Positions 41,391-54,098 of a stretch of 64,000 bases of DNA are shown here, piece after piece (the stretch's first letter is position 1; every line of letters starts with the position of its first letter). The DNA lies in contig VDMD01000049.1 in the NCBI GenBank assembly GCA_007026445.1, positions 148,598 through 212,597 on the forward strand, read 5' to 3'. The DNA is from Schizophyllum amplum (Eukaryota > Basidiomycota > Agaricomycetes > Agaricales > Schizophyllaceae). Below the pieces are notes generated by a model. It was not told the DNA's origin and searched no databases. It saw only the letters and a list, made by a program, of their open reading frames with translations. Both the position numbers and the translations under genes were made by a program.

Positions 41391-42366
41391 GACGCGCGCG
41401 TGTGGAAGGTGTGTCGAGAGAAACGAGCGTGCTCACCTGTCATAGCCTTGCAAGCGTCGACGGAGATGTACGAAGATGCGAAGATGGTGGTCAAGAGCAG
41501 AAATTCTCGCTGTCGGGACTTAGTTCGGAAGAGACGCGCGTGATCACATGATATCAGCGACGCGTCTGGTCACAAGGCGTGATCATTCTGTCTTTGTTCT
41601 TCCCCCGATTATCACGCGGGCGCGTATAGTTTGTCCGCGCAGGAAGAACTGCCGAGGTGCGTCGCAATAACCTCATATTGCGTTTCATTTTACTGACCAA
41701 TTACTTAGACGTCGCTCTCGTCAACACGAGCGACGCGAGGCGCGCTTCCTCAATTATCGCGCGGACGCGCATGTTTATTCACGTGGGGAGGGCTGCAGAG
41801 GTGCGTGGCGACACCCTGTATTGTATTCTATCTTACTGATGACATATTCAGGCGTCGCTCGTGAACACGAGCGACGCGACGCGCGGACCTCGCAGGCTCC
41901 CCGAGCGAAGACGGTAGGACCGCTCTCCATCTGCGCCAGTCAAGCCGCCACCCCGCGCCTTTCCCCCAACACGCGCTCGTCTCTGGCCGCCGCGACCATC
42001 CCCACCGCGCTCCCGCATACACCGCCGGACCCGCGTCCCGCCGCGCTCAAGACTCCGCGCTAGCCGACGCGCATCGGCCCCCTCATGCCCAACGGCGTCC
42101 TCCGCCCCGCCGGCGTTGCCTCCACCCCATGCGTCGCTCGCGCTAGCGGACGCGCCATCAACACGCCCCCACCGCCTCTCGCGATCCAAACTGCCCCAGT
42201 CCCGTGTTTGAATCTGCACCGGCCGCCGCGCTACGTCTTCGGATCCTCGCCCCCCCTTCGCCATCAAGGCGTGGCGAGCCGTCCGCACGCCACCCCGCCG
42301 CATGGCCACGCCCTCATATACTCGCAGCTCCGCGCTTGCATCTCGCCCCGCCCCTTTGCTTCGCCC
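41391..42366. other. Upstream region with a duplicated exon-intron-like unit
   Basis: Two tandem units (about 41600-41745 and 41746-41895) each contain a GTGCGT donor, a short intron-like stretch with TTACTGA, and an AG end (41657-41711, 41801-41851). The second is followed by a 12-bp perfect hairpin, GCGTCGCTCGTG and its complement (41852-41863, 41866-41877). The frame from the ATG at 42085 is open and continuous with the next gene, so this could also be 5' sequence of that gene. Confidence 0.4.
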
Positions 42367-43421
42367 ATGTCACGCAACAGAGGGCGCGGCTCGCCCAGCA
42401 CGACCGCCCGCCAGGCGCCCGACAACCCGTCCGGGGGGCGTCTTCACACCGTGTCAGCCGCGCAGACCGCCCCCCGTTACCGCCCGCGCGTGCACCTGCT
42501 CCCCTACGAGGCTCCCCTCCGCCGCAATGAGCCCCGCCCCGCGGAGAGGGTCGTCCCAACCTCGATCCTCCCTCGACGCCCTGGCGAACCCCGCCCTGAG
42601 GTTCCCTCGGAGCTTGCCCACCCACCCGACCGCCCCCTCCGCTTCTTCAGGCCGGCGCAGAGGCCGGCGCAGCTGTGGGGGCTGCATAACCTACCGCGCA
42701 CCCTGCTGGAGAATAGCCTTGAGGGGATGCCCTCGCCCTCGCCCTCGCCTCCTGCCTCGCCGCGGTCCCACTCGCCCCGCGCGTCGCCGTCGCCCTCATC
42801 CCCCTTGTCGTTGCAGTACCCCTTGTCGTCGCCATCGCCTCCCGCTGCGATGTCGCGGCCCCCCTCGCCCCCTGAGATGTCGCGGTCTACCTCGGCCCCG
42901 GGTCCTTTGCCTCCCGACTGGCGCCGCTCTGAACGCGGCTCCATCCCGGCCTATGGCGACTTCGACGAGTGGGAGGAGGATGAGCGGAATGAGGACCAGA
43001 AGATAAGGATGATCGCCTGCAATCGCGAGGCGCGTGCGCGCGAGCGCCCTCACGAGGAGTGCATGTCGATCCTGGTGCGTACCTCTCGCCTGCTTTGCTG
43101 CCTCAACTGACCAATCAACAGACCTCTCAGTTCCCTATCCCGCCCGTCGAGGGGACGGAGTACTGGGAGGATGGCCTTACCGCTGAGGAGCGGGAGGCGC
43201 GCGTCCAGCGCTGGCGCGACCGGCTCTTTGCAGTCGCCGTGAACTTCCGGTGCAACCGGGAGCTGTATCCCCGCCTGCCGATGGACCTATATAACCGCCT
43301 TCTGGACCCTGAGCACGACAAGAGCGACATCTACCATATCCGCCGCGAGGCCGCGCACTTCCCCGTAGATACGCCAGGCGAGCGCGAGCGCGTCGAGGCC
43401 CTCTTTCACCCCCTACTTTAG
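42367..43421 (+). CDS. Proline-rich protein of unknown function
   Basis: Two exons, 42367-43074 and 43122-43421; intron 47 nt, GTGCGT donor, CTGAC branch, phase 0. Product 335 residues from the ATG at 42367 (MSRNRGRGSPSTTARQ); an in-frame ATG at 42085 would add 94. Residues 1-210 are P/S/R-rich and probably disordered; the C-terminal third is globular-looking and acidic to neutral (GDFDEWEEDERN, LTAEEREARVQRWRDRL, FRCNRELYPRLPMDLYNRLL). I know no named domain. The conserved-looking C-terminus after a clean intron is the main support. Confidence 0.65.
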
Positions 43422-46400
43422 CCCCCCCCCCCTTACCATAATTTCTTGTCACTCATTACATCGTTAGCTTTTGGTATACTCGTATTGAATACATGTCATG
43501 GCTGTTCTCTACATGTCAAGTGCACAGTGAGATATGAAACAGAAACAGTCGCCTTGAAAGATGTGTGAGGTACGTGGAAGTCGGCAGCATTGTTAGGCGA
43601 CGACCTCGCACGACGTCGACGGCACGGCTTAGCGGCCCGACAGCCCGCTCGCCGCTTCGTTGTCGACGTCGTCGACAGCGACAGAGGAGACGAAAGCTCA
43701 CCTTAATTCACAATTATCCTCGACAGGGCTATAAGTTCGTACCCGAGAACGCGCGAGCGCCGAGGAGGCGTGAGGAGGTATGGATAACGCCGACAGCGCG
43801 CCAGGCAAGATCTGAGCAGACTTTAAGACGGCGATGAGGTCACCGTCCTAAACTCTGCTCAGATCTTGCTTCGCCGGCCCGGCGCTCTCCGCTTCGCAGG
43901 CGCTCTTCCTTCTCGCCCGTCATCTGCTCGCACGACGCCCTCACTGATGCCCGTCCCTCGTCTACTCACCAACCTCCGTCCCTCGTCTACTCTCCCCCGC
44001 CGTCGATGCTATTCAAGCGGACGCCTTCCCTCGTGAAATCCGCGCAGCGCACGCAACCGCCCGGTCAATGCGTTGACGTCTTCAGCCGCGCACGATCGCC
44101 AATTTCCGGCGACGCCTGCCATCGCACAGCGTCGTCCACGGATAATCTATCAGAGGCGTCCTTGAGGTGCGTGCTGCCGCTAACATACGCTGCGCACAAC
44201 TAACTTACCAACAAGGCGCCGCCGATCACATTCGCTGCGCCATGCATGGCATCTCTGACGAGCCCATCTCGTTCCCCGGAGACTCAACGCGAATGAGGCT
44301 ATGGCCCAAAGGTGCGTGATCACGCATCTTCCCCGACGCGTATTCACATTATATGCAGCAGCGCTATACGCCGTCCCCGTGCGTTAGCACTCCCTTCCCC
44401 GTTCGACACGCTCGGCGCAGCTCAACAGCAAACAGCGCATGGTTGTTGGCGCCGTCAAGCCGTGGGGGACGCGAAGGCGACAGCGCCCGTACGTACGCCT
44501 CGCGCCTTCGACGAGAGCTGTCGGCCCGAGTGTGAGGCGGAGCTTTCCCTCAACGCACGCTTACCACCTTATCCACCCACACTGTACGCTTATCCCCCTT
44601 CTCCTCATTCTTCTTCACCCTCGCATCTCCTTCACCGTCGTCGGTCGATGTCCAAGCCCCGTCCATCTCTTGCCTGCGCTCGCCGTTGCCGTTGCGTCTC
44701 GCAAACGTACATACATTTTGTAGTGTATTAATCTAGACAATACAAGTCCTGCAGTCAAATTACGGAACGAAGGCGCATTATAGTACGCAGCGTGAAACTT
44801 CAACGGCCCTCGTCCGATCGCGAGTACAGTTACTCGAATTTCCTGACTCGCTCGATAATTAAGTTAAAGACTACATAAATAATGAAACCCGTATTCTTCT
44901 CTCTCTTCCTACCACCATGAGATTGAGTACTGCAGGCGTGTCTCCAATATACGACAGTATCAGCGGACGACGTACAGGTCAAGAACGCGACCGCGGGCAA
45001 GGACTTCGCGCGACGAGCGTCGCCAGCGGCCCGCCGATCCGGGCCACAGGCTGGCTTATACATTGACGTCAGCGCATGTATAACCTAGCCTGTGCGGCGG
45101 TCTAGCGGGCCGACAGCCCGCTCGACGCTCAACGCGCGCTTGCCTCCCGCCATTGCCTACACCTTCGACATCGCCCCTTGTCCCTCTCATACATGCCCTC
45201 GATGTCCCCCTCCCCTCCCCCTCCTCCTCTCTACGCCGTTGTCGTCAAGGGGGATTCGTTCGCCGACATCTCTCGCACAGTGCCCGCAGCCGAACGATCG
45301 CACCAGCGCCTTCAACCACGCACGATCTCCCACTCCTCCTGCCTGTCGAAGCCGTGTATGCGTTCTTAGAATATGTGTCCCTCGGTGTGTCTTGTTCAAC
45401 GCGCGGTCGCCTCGCCTAACGTCCGTCCCCCAGGCCTTCCTCGATCTCGTTCACTGCGTGTGCATCTGTCCCCGCCCCGCCCATCACGGCTCCCGAAGGC
45501 CCTACACGGATTAGAAGGAAGGCTCTTACGGTGCGTATATATGTCATCCACATTCGTATATGCTCACAGCGCGTTAGATACCTTCGCCGTCGCCCGCGCG
45601 CAGAACGCCCTCAATGCCGTCGACGCCTCCATCCTATCCTCAACCTTGTCGTTGACGGTCCCTTCCCTCCCTGTCTCTGCGTGCCATGCATGAGCAGCGC
45701 GTGCTTGCTGCGGCGCTCTCGCCTGCACCTTCAAAGGTGCACGATGGCGGCTGCCCTCGTCAATCGCCAGTTCACGCTCGAACTCTACGGCATAACTGCG
45801 GGTTCGCTCTCAGCCGCACTCGGATATCCGTTGCCCGTATAGCTACGGGCCCGTGCGGTGCGTATCTATACAGTCAACGTCCATAATTACTCACGGCATT
45901 CATAGGTGCTGCAATGCTCATCTACATGCCCATCGCCTCTCAGGTCCCCCGCGCGAGCCCTTGGGCGGTGCAGCGTCTACGACACCGTCCCTCGAGCCCT
46001 GCCATTCCTCATCGACGAGACACACTTCGCCCATTCCACACAAGAGCGCGGGCAATCGGCGCTGCGGGTTATCGCGTCGGGGCGTTCGATCACGATGGCT
46101 GTCAACGTCCACCATCAAGCAGCCTCGCCCGTGATTGTGCGCTCTCGGCGAGTTCTATACGGTGCGCACAGCTATCATCCCGCGCCCTGCATGTCTGACG
46201 GCGCTATATCCGCAGATATCGTTGGCGCCGCCTGTGCGTTCCTCGGTGCTGCGCTCAGGTCCGCCTGTGCAGGCTTAGCTCAGACGGGGGGTGCGTATAT
46301 GTTCGGTGCGCGTCCATGTCTCCCTCGTCGGCATTTACTCATAGCACACAGTTGCGCTGCCTGAGCATCGATTCCGAAGCCCACCGCAGGGTGTGATCGG

Positions 46401-47968
46401 CAGCGTACCATCGGCGATAGCCCCCCACCCTCAATAACATACTTCGCGAGCACTTCTCCGGTACCACCGCCGCCTTCTTCGAGCAACGCGCGCCGTCGGC
46501 AGGTCGCCCACGGATACGAAGGCTCCCGCTCTTAGTGGTCGCTGCGGCCTCTCGCTCGTTGGGCGTACTTTGAGGTATGTCTATAATGCAGGGTTCGATT
46601 CAGAAGGCTGACACGCTCGTAGACACCGGAGTTCGTCCTTGCAATCCATTTCGACCTTCGCCTGGGATCTGCGCCGTCCACTCCTTCGCGGAGACGACGG
46701 CGCTCGGGCCGCTCCTTCGCGGAGGCGCCCGCCAGTTCGCTTATTCGCGGGGCGACCGCTAGCCCGCTCCTACGTGGAGACGGCTGCCGCCCTCGTCGCG
46801 GCCCTCACTCATGACCCGCGCCCCGCCCTTGCTCGCGCGTCGCGCTTTCGCGGTGCAGCCGTGATTAGACTTCGTAAGTGGCTCTGTTCGTCTATTTGTA
46901 TATTGAACTAACGACGGAATCCTCCAGTGAACAGCGACACATATCGAACTTGGACCCGTGCAACCGCGTTCAACTTCACGGTCTCGTCCATCGACAAGCA
47001 TTGCACCGGTCCGGGAAACAGGTATATCTCCTGCTCCCCCTGCTTCTTCTCCAACTTCAACATTCCTCAGATTGCTGTGTTGACACCAAGGTTTCACGTC
47101 ACGCGCCGTTTCTCCGGACCGGCCAATTATGCAAAATATTTGCATATTTCTGTACACGTGCACGGCCTTCAAACCTGATGCTGTCGGTCTCTTGCCCCAC
47201 GGGGTACACTGACCCCTGCCGCCTTCTGAATGCACCGGCTTTGCGACTGATGGCGGGGCCCGTTCGAGGCCCGTCGCGGACCTTCAGGTTCCCGTAAGTT
47301 CCTCTCCATCTTTGTCGTGCATTCGCTTATCAGTTCGCGAAGTTACAGACTCGCGGAGGAGGGCGCCGAGACAGCTCGAGCTGCGCGCGGAAGCTCGGTT
47401 CGTTTTACGGCGTATACTCATGTTGTTCCAGCTGATCCTTTATTTACATGCCGACTTCTCGCAGCACAATTGCTGACGCTCAATCGTAGCCGATGCAATC
47501 TGGAGGCGGAGAGCGTGGCGTCTACATATGTATCTACCTTACCTAATTATCCCTTGGATATAAATATTTAATGTACGTGTCTGAACCGAATCATCGCATG
47601 CTGATGAATAAACTTTATTCAGCAACTACTGGCTTCTTGAGACACCGCGCGTCTCGGCTAACGCGAGCCCCCATTATTTACGGCCGCGGATGCTGCAGCC
47701 ATCTTAACACCCCTTGCTCGCTTGGCTCCTTTCCAACCTCTGTGCTCGCGCTCGGACGCCTATCGAAGGGCGCAATACATATGCATCAGCCTGCCTCGTG
47801 CCCAATCCCTGACCGTTCGATCACCTTCTTAAGTCTCCTTGGCTCATCCCCCAATTCCCTAGTCTTCTTGCTGTCCTTCTGCCGCGTTTTCTGTCCCCGC
47901 GCTTGAATTCGCTCAAGGTGCGCATGATTCCCTTCTTGTTATGCATCTTGCTCAACGCAACGCGTCAG
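43422..47968. other. Degenerate exon-intron-like sequence; no complete gene recognised
   Basis: At least six stretches look like introns: GTGCGT donors at about 44167, 44313, 45531, 45858 and 46300, a GTGCGC donor near 46161, each ending in CAG or TAG 40-60 nt later. Exon-like segments between them share blocks (for example CGACAGCCCGCTCG near 43640 and 45113). A possible small gene starts at 44006 (MLFKRTPSLVKSAQ, spliced to ISDEPISFPGDS) but ends soon after. A 15-bp-stem hairpin lies at 43806-43868. The pattern suggests decayed relatives of repeat-exon genes such as the one that follows. Confidence 0.35.
43806..43868. repeat. 15-bp perfect inverted repeat (hairpin)
   Basis: CAAGATCTGAGCAGA at 43806-43820 and its exact reverse complement at 43854-43868, separated by 33 nt. 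Not followed by a T run on either strand, so not an obvious terminator. Confidence 0.7.
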
Positions 47969-50900
47969 ATGTACTACACGGCCCGCGACTCCTACACGAA
48001 GGACGCCGGCTTTTCGGAGGACACTGTCGACTACGGCGAGGACGAGGAGGACGGCGTGCATGGCACGAGTAGCACGAATGGGCCATTCCCGCTGACGGTG
48101 AGCATTCAGCTACACCCTGCCCACATCGTGCTCACCAATTCTCCAGCAACCTCGTATCTCTTGGGTTGACCCCGCCCACGAAGACGACGACGACAACGAG
48201 GGCGGCGATGTCAACGATCACGGAAAGGACGATGGTCACGGCGAGGACAACTATCACGGTGCGGGTCATGATGGCGGCGAGGACGACGATCGCGGCCAGG
48301 GCCTCCAGCGTAGCGCGGAAGACGAGACGGTGGGCGGTGAATTGACGGGGACCCCTACGCCGACGGTGAGTGTTCATGTACTCCGCGCGTGTATTTTGCT
48401 CATCTTTTCGTCAGCGGCGCCGCAAGTCTGGGTTCGCCCCCGCCAACGAAGACGACGAGGACGAAGAAAGCGTCGGCAGCCAATTGCTGGGGCCTCCTCC
48501 GTCGACGGTGAGTGTTCATCTACTCCGCGCGCATATTGTGCTTACCCGTTCTTCAGCAGCGCCGCAATGTCAAGTTCCGCGAAGACGAGGAGGACAAGGA
48601 GGACGACGACGAGAGGATTCCAGGGCCTCCTCCATCAACGGTGAGTGTCCGCGTCCTCTATACACGCAGTTTGCTCACCTATTCTTTAGCAGCGCCCGCG
48701 TCGAGCGACGCCCGTCCTCGAAGACGACGAGGACGAGAGCGGCAGGGGTAGATTGGCAGGGCCTCCTCCATCAACGGTGAGTGTACATGTACCCCGCGCA
48801 TGATTTGCTCACCTGTTCTTCAGCAGCGACGCAGGGTCTTCCCCGCCGTCGGATACGACGAGGACGACGATGACGACGAGGACGACGAGGACGACAAGAG
48901 GGTTACGAGGCCTCCTCCGTCGACGGTGAGTGCACATGTACCGCACACATGAACTTCGCTCACTTGTTCTCAGCAGCGCCGTAAATCTAGAGTCGCCTTC
49001 GCCCATGCAGACGACGAGGACAATGAGAGCCGTGCAGGCAGATCAACAGTCCCTGCTTTGTTCCCGGTGAGTTTATACGTACGTTCTTCGTGCGCCTTGC
49101 TCACCTGTCCTTCAGCAGCGCCCTAAGCCCCGGATCCGCTCTTCCGTCGACGAGCGCGTTCCCACAGTTCTCGTACCAGACACCCCCCCTTCTGCTTCGT
49201 TGCCATCTCCCCAGGCCGCCCCTTCGCTGCACGACGAGATCATGCTCTCCCCCGGACCTTCATCTCAGCGCAGCAATGACGATGCCAATATGCGTTCTCC
49301 GGGGGCCATCATGGATAGCGACATGCGTTCTCCAAAGAGCGCTGATACGCACATGCGCTCACCGAACGCGGAGGACGACGCCGGCAGCATCGACGCCATG
49401 ATGCGATCGCCAGGCGGTCACCAACAAGGACACGTCCCTGTCATTACGACGGCTGTCTTGCTCGAGCGTCCGCCCTTGCAGAGAAACCGGGGGCTCGTCA
49501 GCCTGGTGCGTACATCAACTATTGCATGTTCCCCCATTCATACTCATCCATCTCTTAGGCGAACCAGATTCACAACACTGATCCGGCGCCGATGGTCCAC
49601 TTCTTGCCACAGGCCGCGTCGACTCCTCTCTCCAAACAGGTGTGTGAGAATGTACTTATCTCTATTTACAATACTTATGGAACTGCCAGCCTACTCATGC
49701 ACTCTCCAACAAGCACGCAGGACCATCGTCCGGCGGGGGGTCCGTGAGGAACAAGAACGCGATCACCAATAACGGGAGCAAGGGGAGTGACGGCACGGAT
49801 TCGATTGAGGACGACGACGAGCCGATGCCCAAAGACGAAGATCCAATTGAGAATACTGACGGCTCGGTTGACTACGACGACGACAAGCCAATGGACGAAG
49901 AGGACGATGACGAGGACGACGACAAGGACGGCGACGAGGACGACGACGAGGACGACGACGAGGACGAATCAGTTGACGACGCTGATATAGAACGACCCAT
50001 CAAGAGCATGCCCGGACGCGCCACAAACGCAAACCCTTCTCAACCCAGTGCATCGACAACTTCTGGTGCTTCGGTACGTGCATTCCTCGACCTGTCTCGC
50101 ACGGGACTGATACTTCGTCTTAGAAGAGCGACACGAATCCCAGCGAGTGCCCTACCTCAGAGGTAACAGCGGTATGTCTCACTCGCCGCATTGTAGCCCG
50201 ATTTAACGCGTGCTTGCAGGAACAGGATGCGAACGAGCTGTCAAAGGCGTCCAGTGGCAGCGGTAAGACCTCGACAGAGTCGGTGCGTATGCGGGCTTCT
50301 TCGTCTTGAATTTTGTATTGAACATTTCTCAACAGGCTGCAAGGTCGAAGGGCCTTGACAATGCCGCTAACGCGCCGCAGAAGGGCCATGAGGTCAGTTT
50401 TGTGCTTGCTATTGATTCTTGTTCTCATGCCAGCGTCGCAGAGCTCGCGAATGAGTGCTGCAATGGCTGCTCGGGGGGCGCTTCTGGGATACGGGGTTGC
50501 AAACCTTACCGCCCCCCAATGCGGCTTTCCAGACGAGGGCCCGGACATCGCATATGATCCGACGCAACGCGGAAAGGAGGCGCCTCTGTTGGATCGTTTC
50601 ATAGGACACGACAAGGATGGGACGTTCGAGACACGCCTTGTCCAGCATGCGATCGCCGTCGTTGCTCCTGCCGGCTATTTTGGGCCCGGCTCTTTCACGA
50701 CGGACACGAAGGCAGACCCACCGTGGGTCACATTCACAAAGGACTCTCACGGCAACGTCCTCATCATCATCAACGGCAACCACCGTCGCTGGTACCTCAT
50801 CCGCCGCTTCTATCAGGAGAACGACCTCGAATCCTGCGCGCCCGAGGACATCGAGTGGACCGACGAGCTCATAGAGAAGTCTAACGAAACAGGCTCGTTT

Positions 50901-53900
50901 CTTATTGCGGTGTATGACAAAGGTGCGCGGTTCGCGACTAACGTCTCATTACTTGGCTTACTCACAAGCACTTCAGATGTTATCGACGCGTCGGACCAGC
51001 GTGAGCAAATACTGCTCCACCTTGCGTCGAACAATGAACTCTCGAGCGCCCCGGACACACCTTCGACCCAGGTCTGGCGCGTCCTCCGCATCGTCAACAA
51101 GGCTGAACAGAGAATCTCCGACTGCGCGATCAAGGACGCCAAGAAGAACTCGTACCATGCCGATGTCAAGAGCCTCGTCGGGAACTTCAACCCATCCATC
51201 GTTGTTCCTCTTTCCGAGATGTCGGTGCTTGATACATTCACCGGCAACGAGCAGGCGCAGGCGCTCTTCGCCCCCAAGAATCTCATGCAGCACGGGCGGC
51301 ACTCATGGAAGGTATGTACGGGTTTGCCTATTGCGCCTGACCGGTACTAATCTTTGTCACATTAGTTCAACTCGATGCTCTGGAAGGGCACTCGCGCCGT
51401 TCTTCACCTTGCCTTGAACAATGCAGAGCTGGCAAACGAGCTCAACGCCATGTCGCTGGACGACCTCGCCAACCTCCGGCACCCTGATAAAGGTATCACC
51501 GAGCTGTTCCGTGACGCGTACAAGGACAACCCTGACTGGGCGATATTCAACAACATGCGCTTCTCCCCCATCGAGCAAGAACTCGTCGACACCATCCTCT
51601 CTGCCTGCGAGGTTGCGGCTATCGACCTCCTACCGGTCTTCAAGCCGTACGGCTGTCTCGGTGTATGGACGGGCGACGTTATAGATGAGGAGGGAACCTT
51701 CAAATCAGCCATGATGGAGTACTGGACGCGCGTTGCTCACCGTCTACAAGGCAAGCTCGAGGTTCTCGCCAGCCGCCTTGGAGTTCGCGAAGACCATCCG
51801 GATCGCTTCGCACGCCACCTCGTCGACCTCGATATGCTCCCGAAGTTCTTCACAGCGTTCGCGCTCGTCGACAGCGCGGTCGCCAACCTGACGCCTTTGC
51901 GCCTAGGCTACCACCTGCCGCTGTATTCTCCGTCAATCCATTACTACGTACTTTCCATGTGCAGGCCCCTTCACAACGCCCTTCGCTTTGTGAGCATCTT
52001 GTTGTCTTTCTGTTTGATGTGCAGATACTGACGGGTTTCCTGCAGTGCATCTCCCTCTTCGCGCCCGGCGGTCATTACAGTCTGGTGCTTGCCAAGCCCA
52101 ACAAGGAGAGCGATGTGTCCATCCCTTCAAGCCTCGAGCTGTTCGGAATTTGGCAGCATACGGCCATCAAGCGCTTTCGCCCAAAAGCGAAGTCCCTCAC
52201 GCCTTCGGAGGTAGAGGAGCGTGTTGATCGTGTCCTCGTCATGGTGCGTGGCGCCCCTCTGTTGTTTCTAATTACTCTAACACAGTTTTCAGTTCATGAA
52301 CCTCCTACTTCATAACTCTACGATGTTATGTGGTGGCGAGATCGAGCAGGCTCTCAAGGACTTCATGAAAGACACTCCCCCCGCCTTTAACGACCCGTCA
52401 ATCTACGGCCCAGCGACTCACGTCTTCACGTACGTCATGTGCTGGTTGAGCGCTATCGCTCCCAAGAAGACCGACCGCGCGACGGCCAGCGTCAACAGCA
52501 TGCCAAACCCCGGCAAGCGTGTCCTTGACGCGTATCACGACATTATTGCGCGCGGGAACACCCTCTCTTGACAAGAAGGGAGTCCGAGTGCTTCACCAAC
52601 GTCACGAAACTCCTGCGCCTATGGCACGCCGAAGTCGTCAACAACATTGCCGGAGCGAAGTCCGCGACCAACGGACGCGAGCACTACGTCAAGAACATGA
52701 TCCGCTGCCTCGTATGGCTCGACATGCGCGCCGCCGACCATATGTCCCTCCTTCTCAGGTTTCCCCAGCTCAACGCCATACGCATCCACACGATGTCGCT
52801 CCTCTCAGACGAGAAGATCCTTGGCGCGAAGTTCAGGTTCTGGCATGAGCCGTACGCCCTTGCAGCTGGCGTACTGACTACGATTGTGCGCCATCCTCTG
52901 CCGACGATCGAGACGTACAAGGCCTTCGCCAAGGAGAAGAAGGCGAACGACAAGGTTTGGGTCGCCACCAAAACTCTCCAGTCGGCGTTCACTGCTTTCG
53001 TCAAGGCTTTGACGACGCAGAAGGGAAAGCCATCCGCCGTTATGGTTCAGCGCGTCGGAGCGAAGGGCACACTTGTCAAAACACCGGTTCTTAACCTTGC
53101 TCTCGAGCAGCCGCTTGCCGCGCTATACGAGGTGCGCGTTGTATTTTTCTTCTTATTGCGCTTTGCTAACGATATTACAGAAGAGCCTCGAGATCGCCGT
53201 CCGCGAGAACATGACCCCCGCCGGCGACTTCGACGGTGTTCTGGAAGACATGGCGTCCAGATACGCGTTTCGTCCCGAGACAGCTACTGCTGAGGAGCAG
53301 AAGGCTAAGGACGACGAGATTGCGTCGCGCGCCGTGTGCGACGACTCGGACAGTGATTCCAGCGAGGAGGAGGAGGTGGACAACGACTTGGAGGGCCTGG
53401 ACGATGTCGAGGAGGCGCCGAAGCCGGCGAAGACGACGGGTTCGAGGTCGAAGTCGAAGTCGAATCCAAAGGCGACGAAGGCGAAGTCGAACGCGAAGGC
53501 GAAGTCTAACCCGAAGGCGACGAAAGCGACTGCAACAGCATCGGCATCGGCGACGATCTTGACGACGGCGAATGTGTCGAAGGGCAAGGGAAGGGCCACG
53601 GAGCCAGACGATGAGGCGGCGCAGGAGACGGAGATGATGGCGAAGAAGGAGAAGGCGGCGAGGCAGAGGGCAGCGAAGAAGGCGGCCAAGGCGGCAGCTT
53701 CCGATGAGGAGTCGGCTGGAGAGGTGGCGACAGAGGCGGCGGTGAAGGCGCCCAAGAGGGGGACGACGAAGGGGAATTCGGCGCGCGGGACGGCGAAGGA
53801 AGATGGTGTCAGCGAGGAGGCGGAAGACGAGGTGGCGTTTCAGGCGGCGAGGAGGGCGGAGGACGCGTCGAAGCGGAAGGCGAAGCAGGACAGGGAGGCG

Positions 53901-54098
53901 CGGGCGAAGGCGCGGAGGGCAGCTGAGGACGCGGAGGGATCGCAGGCACAGGAGGAGGCGCCGCGTTCGGCGGCCAAGACGACGACGAGAACGAAGAAGG
54001 CCACGCGCGCTGACGACGTCGAGGTCATTCCGGTGGCGGAAGACGACTTGGGGAAGGAGCGGCGCGCTCCGAAGAAGCGTAAGACTACTCATACTTGA
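47969..54098 (+). CDS. Large 19-exon gene: tandem acidic exons, ParB-like motif, K/A-rich tail (two frame breaks)
   Basis: Exons: 47969-48097, 48147-48365, 48415-48507, 48557-48640, 48690-48776, 48824-48925, 48974-49066, 49116-49505, 49559-49639, 49714-50073, 50124-50171, 50220-50282, 50336-50392, 50442-50922, 50977-51311, 51366-51989, 52046-52243, 52293-53131, 53181-54098. All junctions are GT-AG and agree in phase. Exons 3-7 are tandem duplicates (QRR ... EDDEDE ... GPPPST). Exon 8 has four MRSP repeats. The centre (about residues 603-1430) looks globular and contains INGNHRRWYLI (712-722), similar to the GNHR/GERR motif of ParB/sulfiredoxin folds. The C-terminus is K/A/E-rich with KSKSNPKATKA repeats, possibly nuclear. 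Total near 1730 residues. In exon 18, around 52565-52580, the frame moves by two bases through what look like two one-base insertions, so this copy is mutated or the sequence has errors. An ATG at 47924 is an alternative start. Confidence 0.65.
48415..49115 (+). repeat. Tandem exon-intron units, period about 130-150 bp
   Basis: Five successive exons of 28-34 codons, each starting CAGCGCC (CGGCGCC in the first) and most ending CCTCCTCC(G/A)TC(G/A)ACG, are separated by 47-49-nt introns that begin GTGAGTG and end CTCACCTGTTCTTCAG or close variants. Introns and exons were duplicated together. Every unit is a multiple of three and phase 0. Confidence 0.88.

Noticed and set aside
53175..54092. 305-codon minus-strand R/L-rich frame
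   Set aside because: Antisense shadow of the K/A/E-rich last exon of the 47969-54098 gene.
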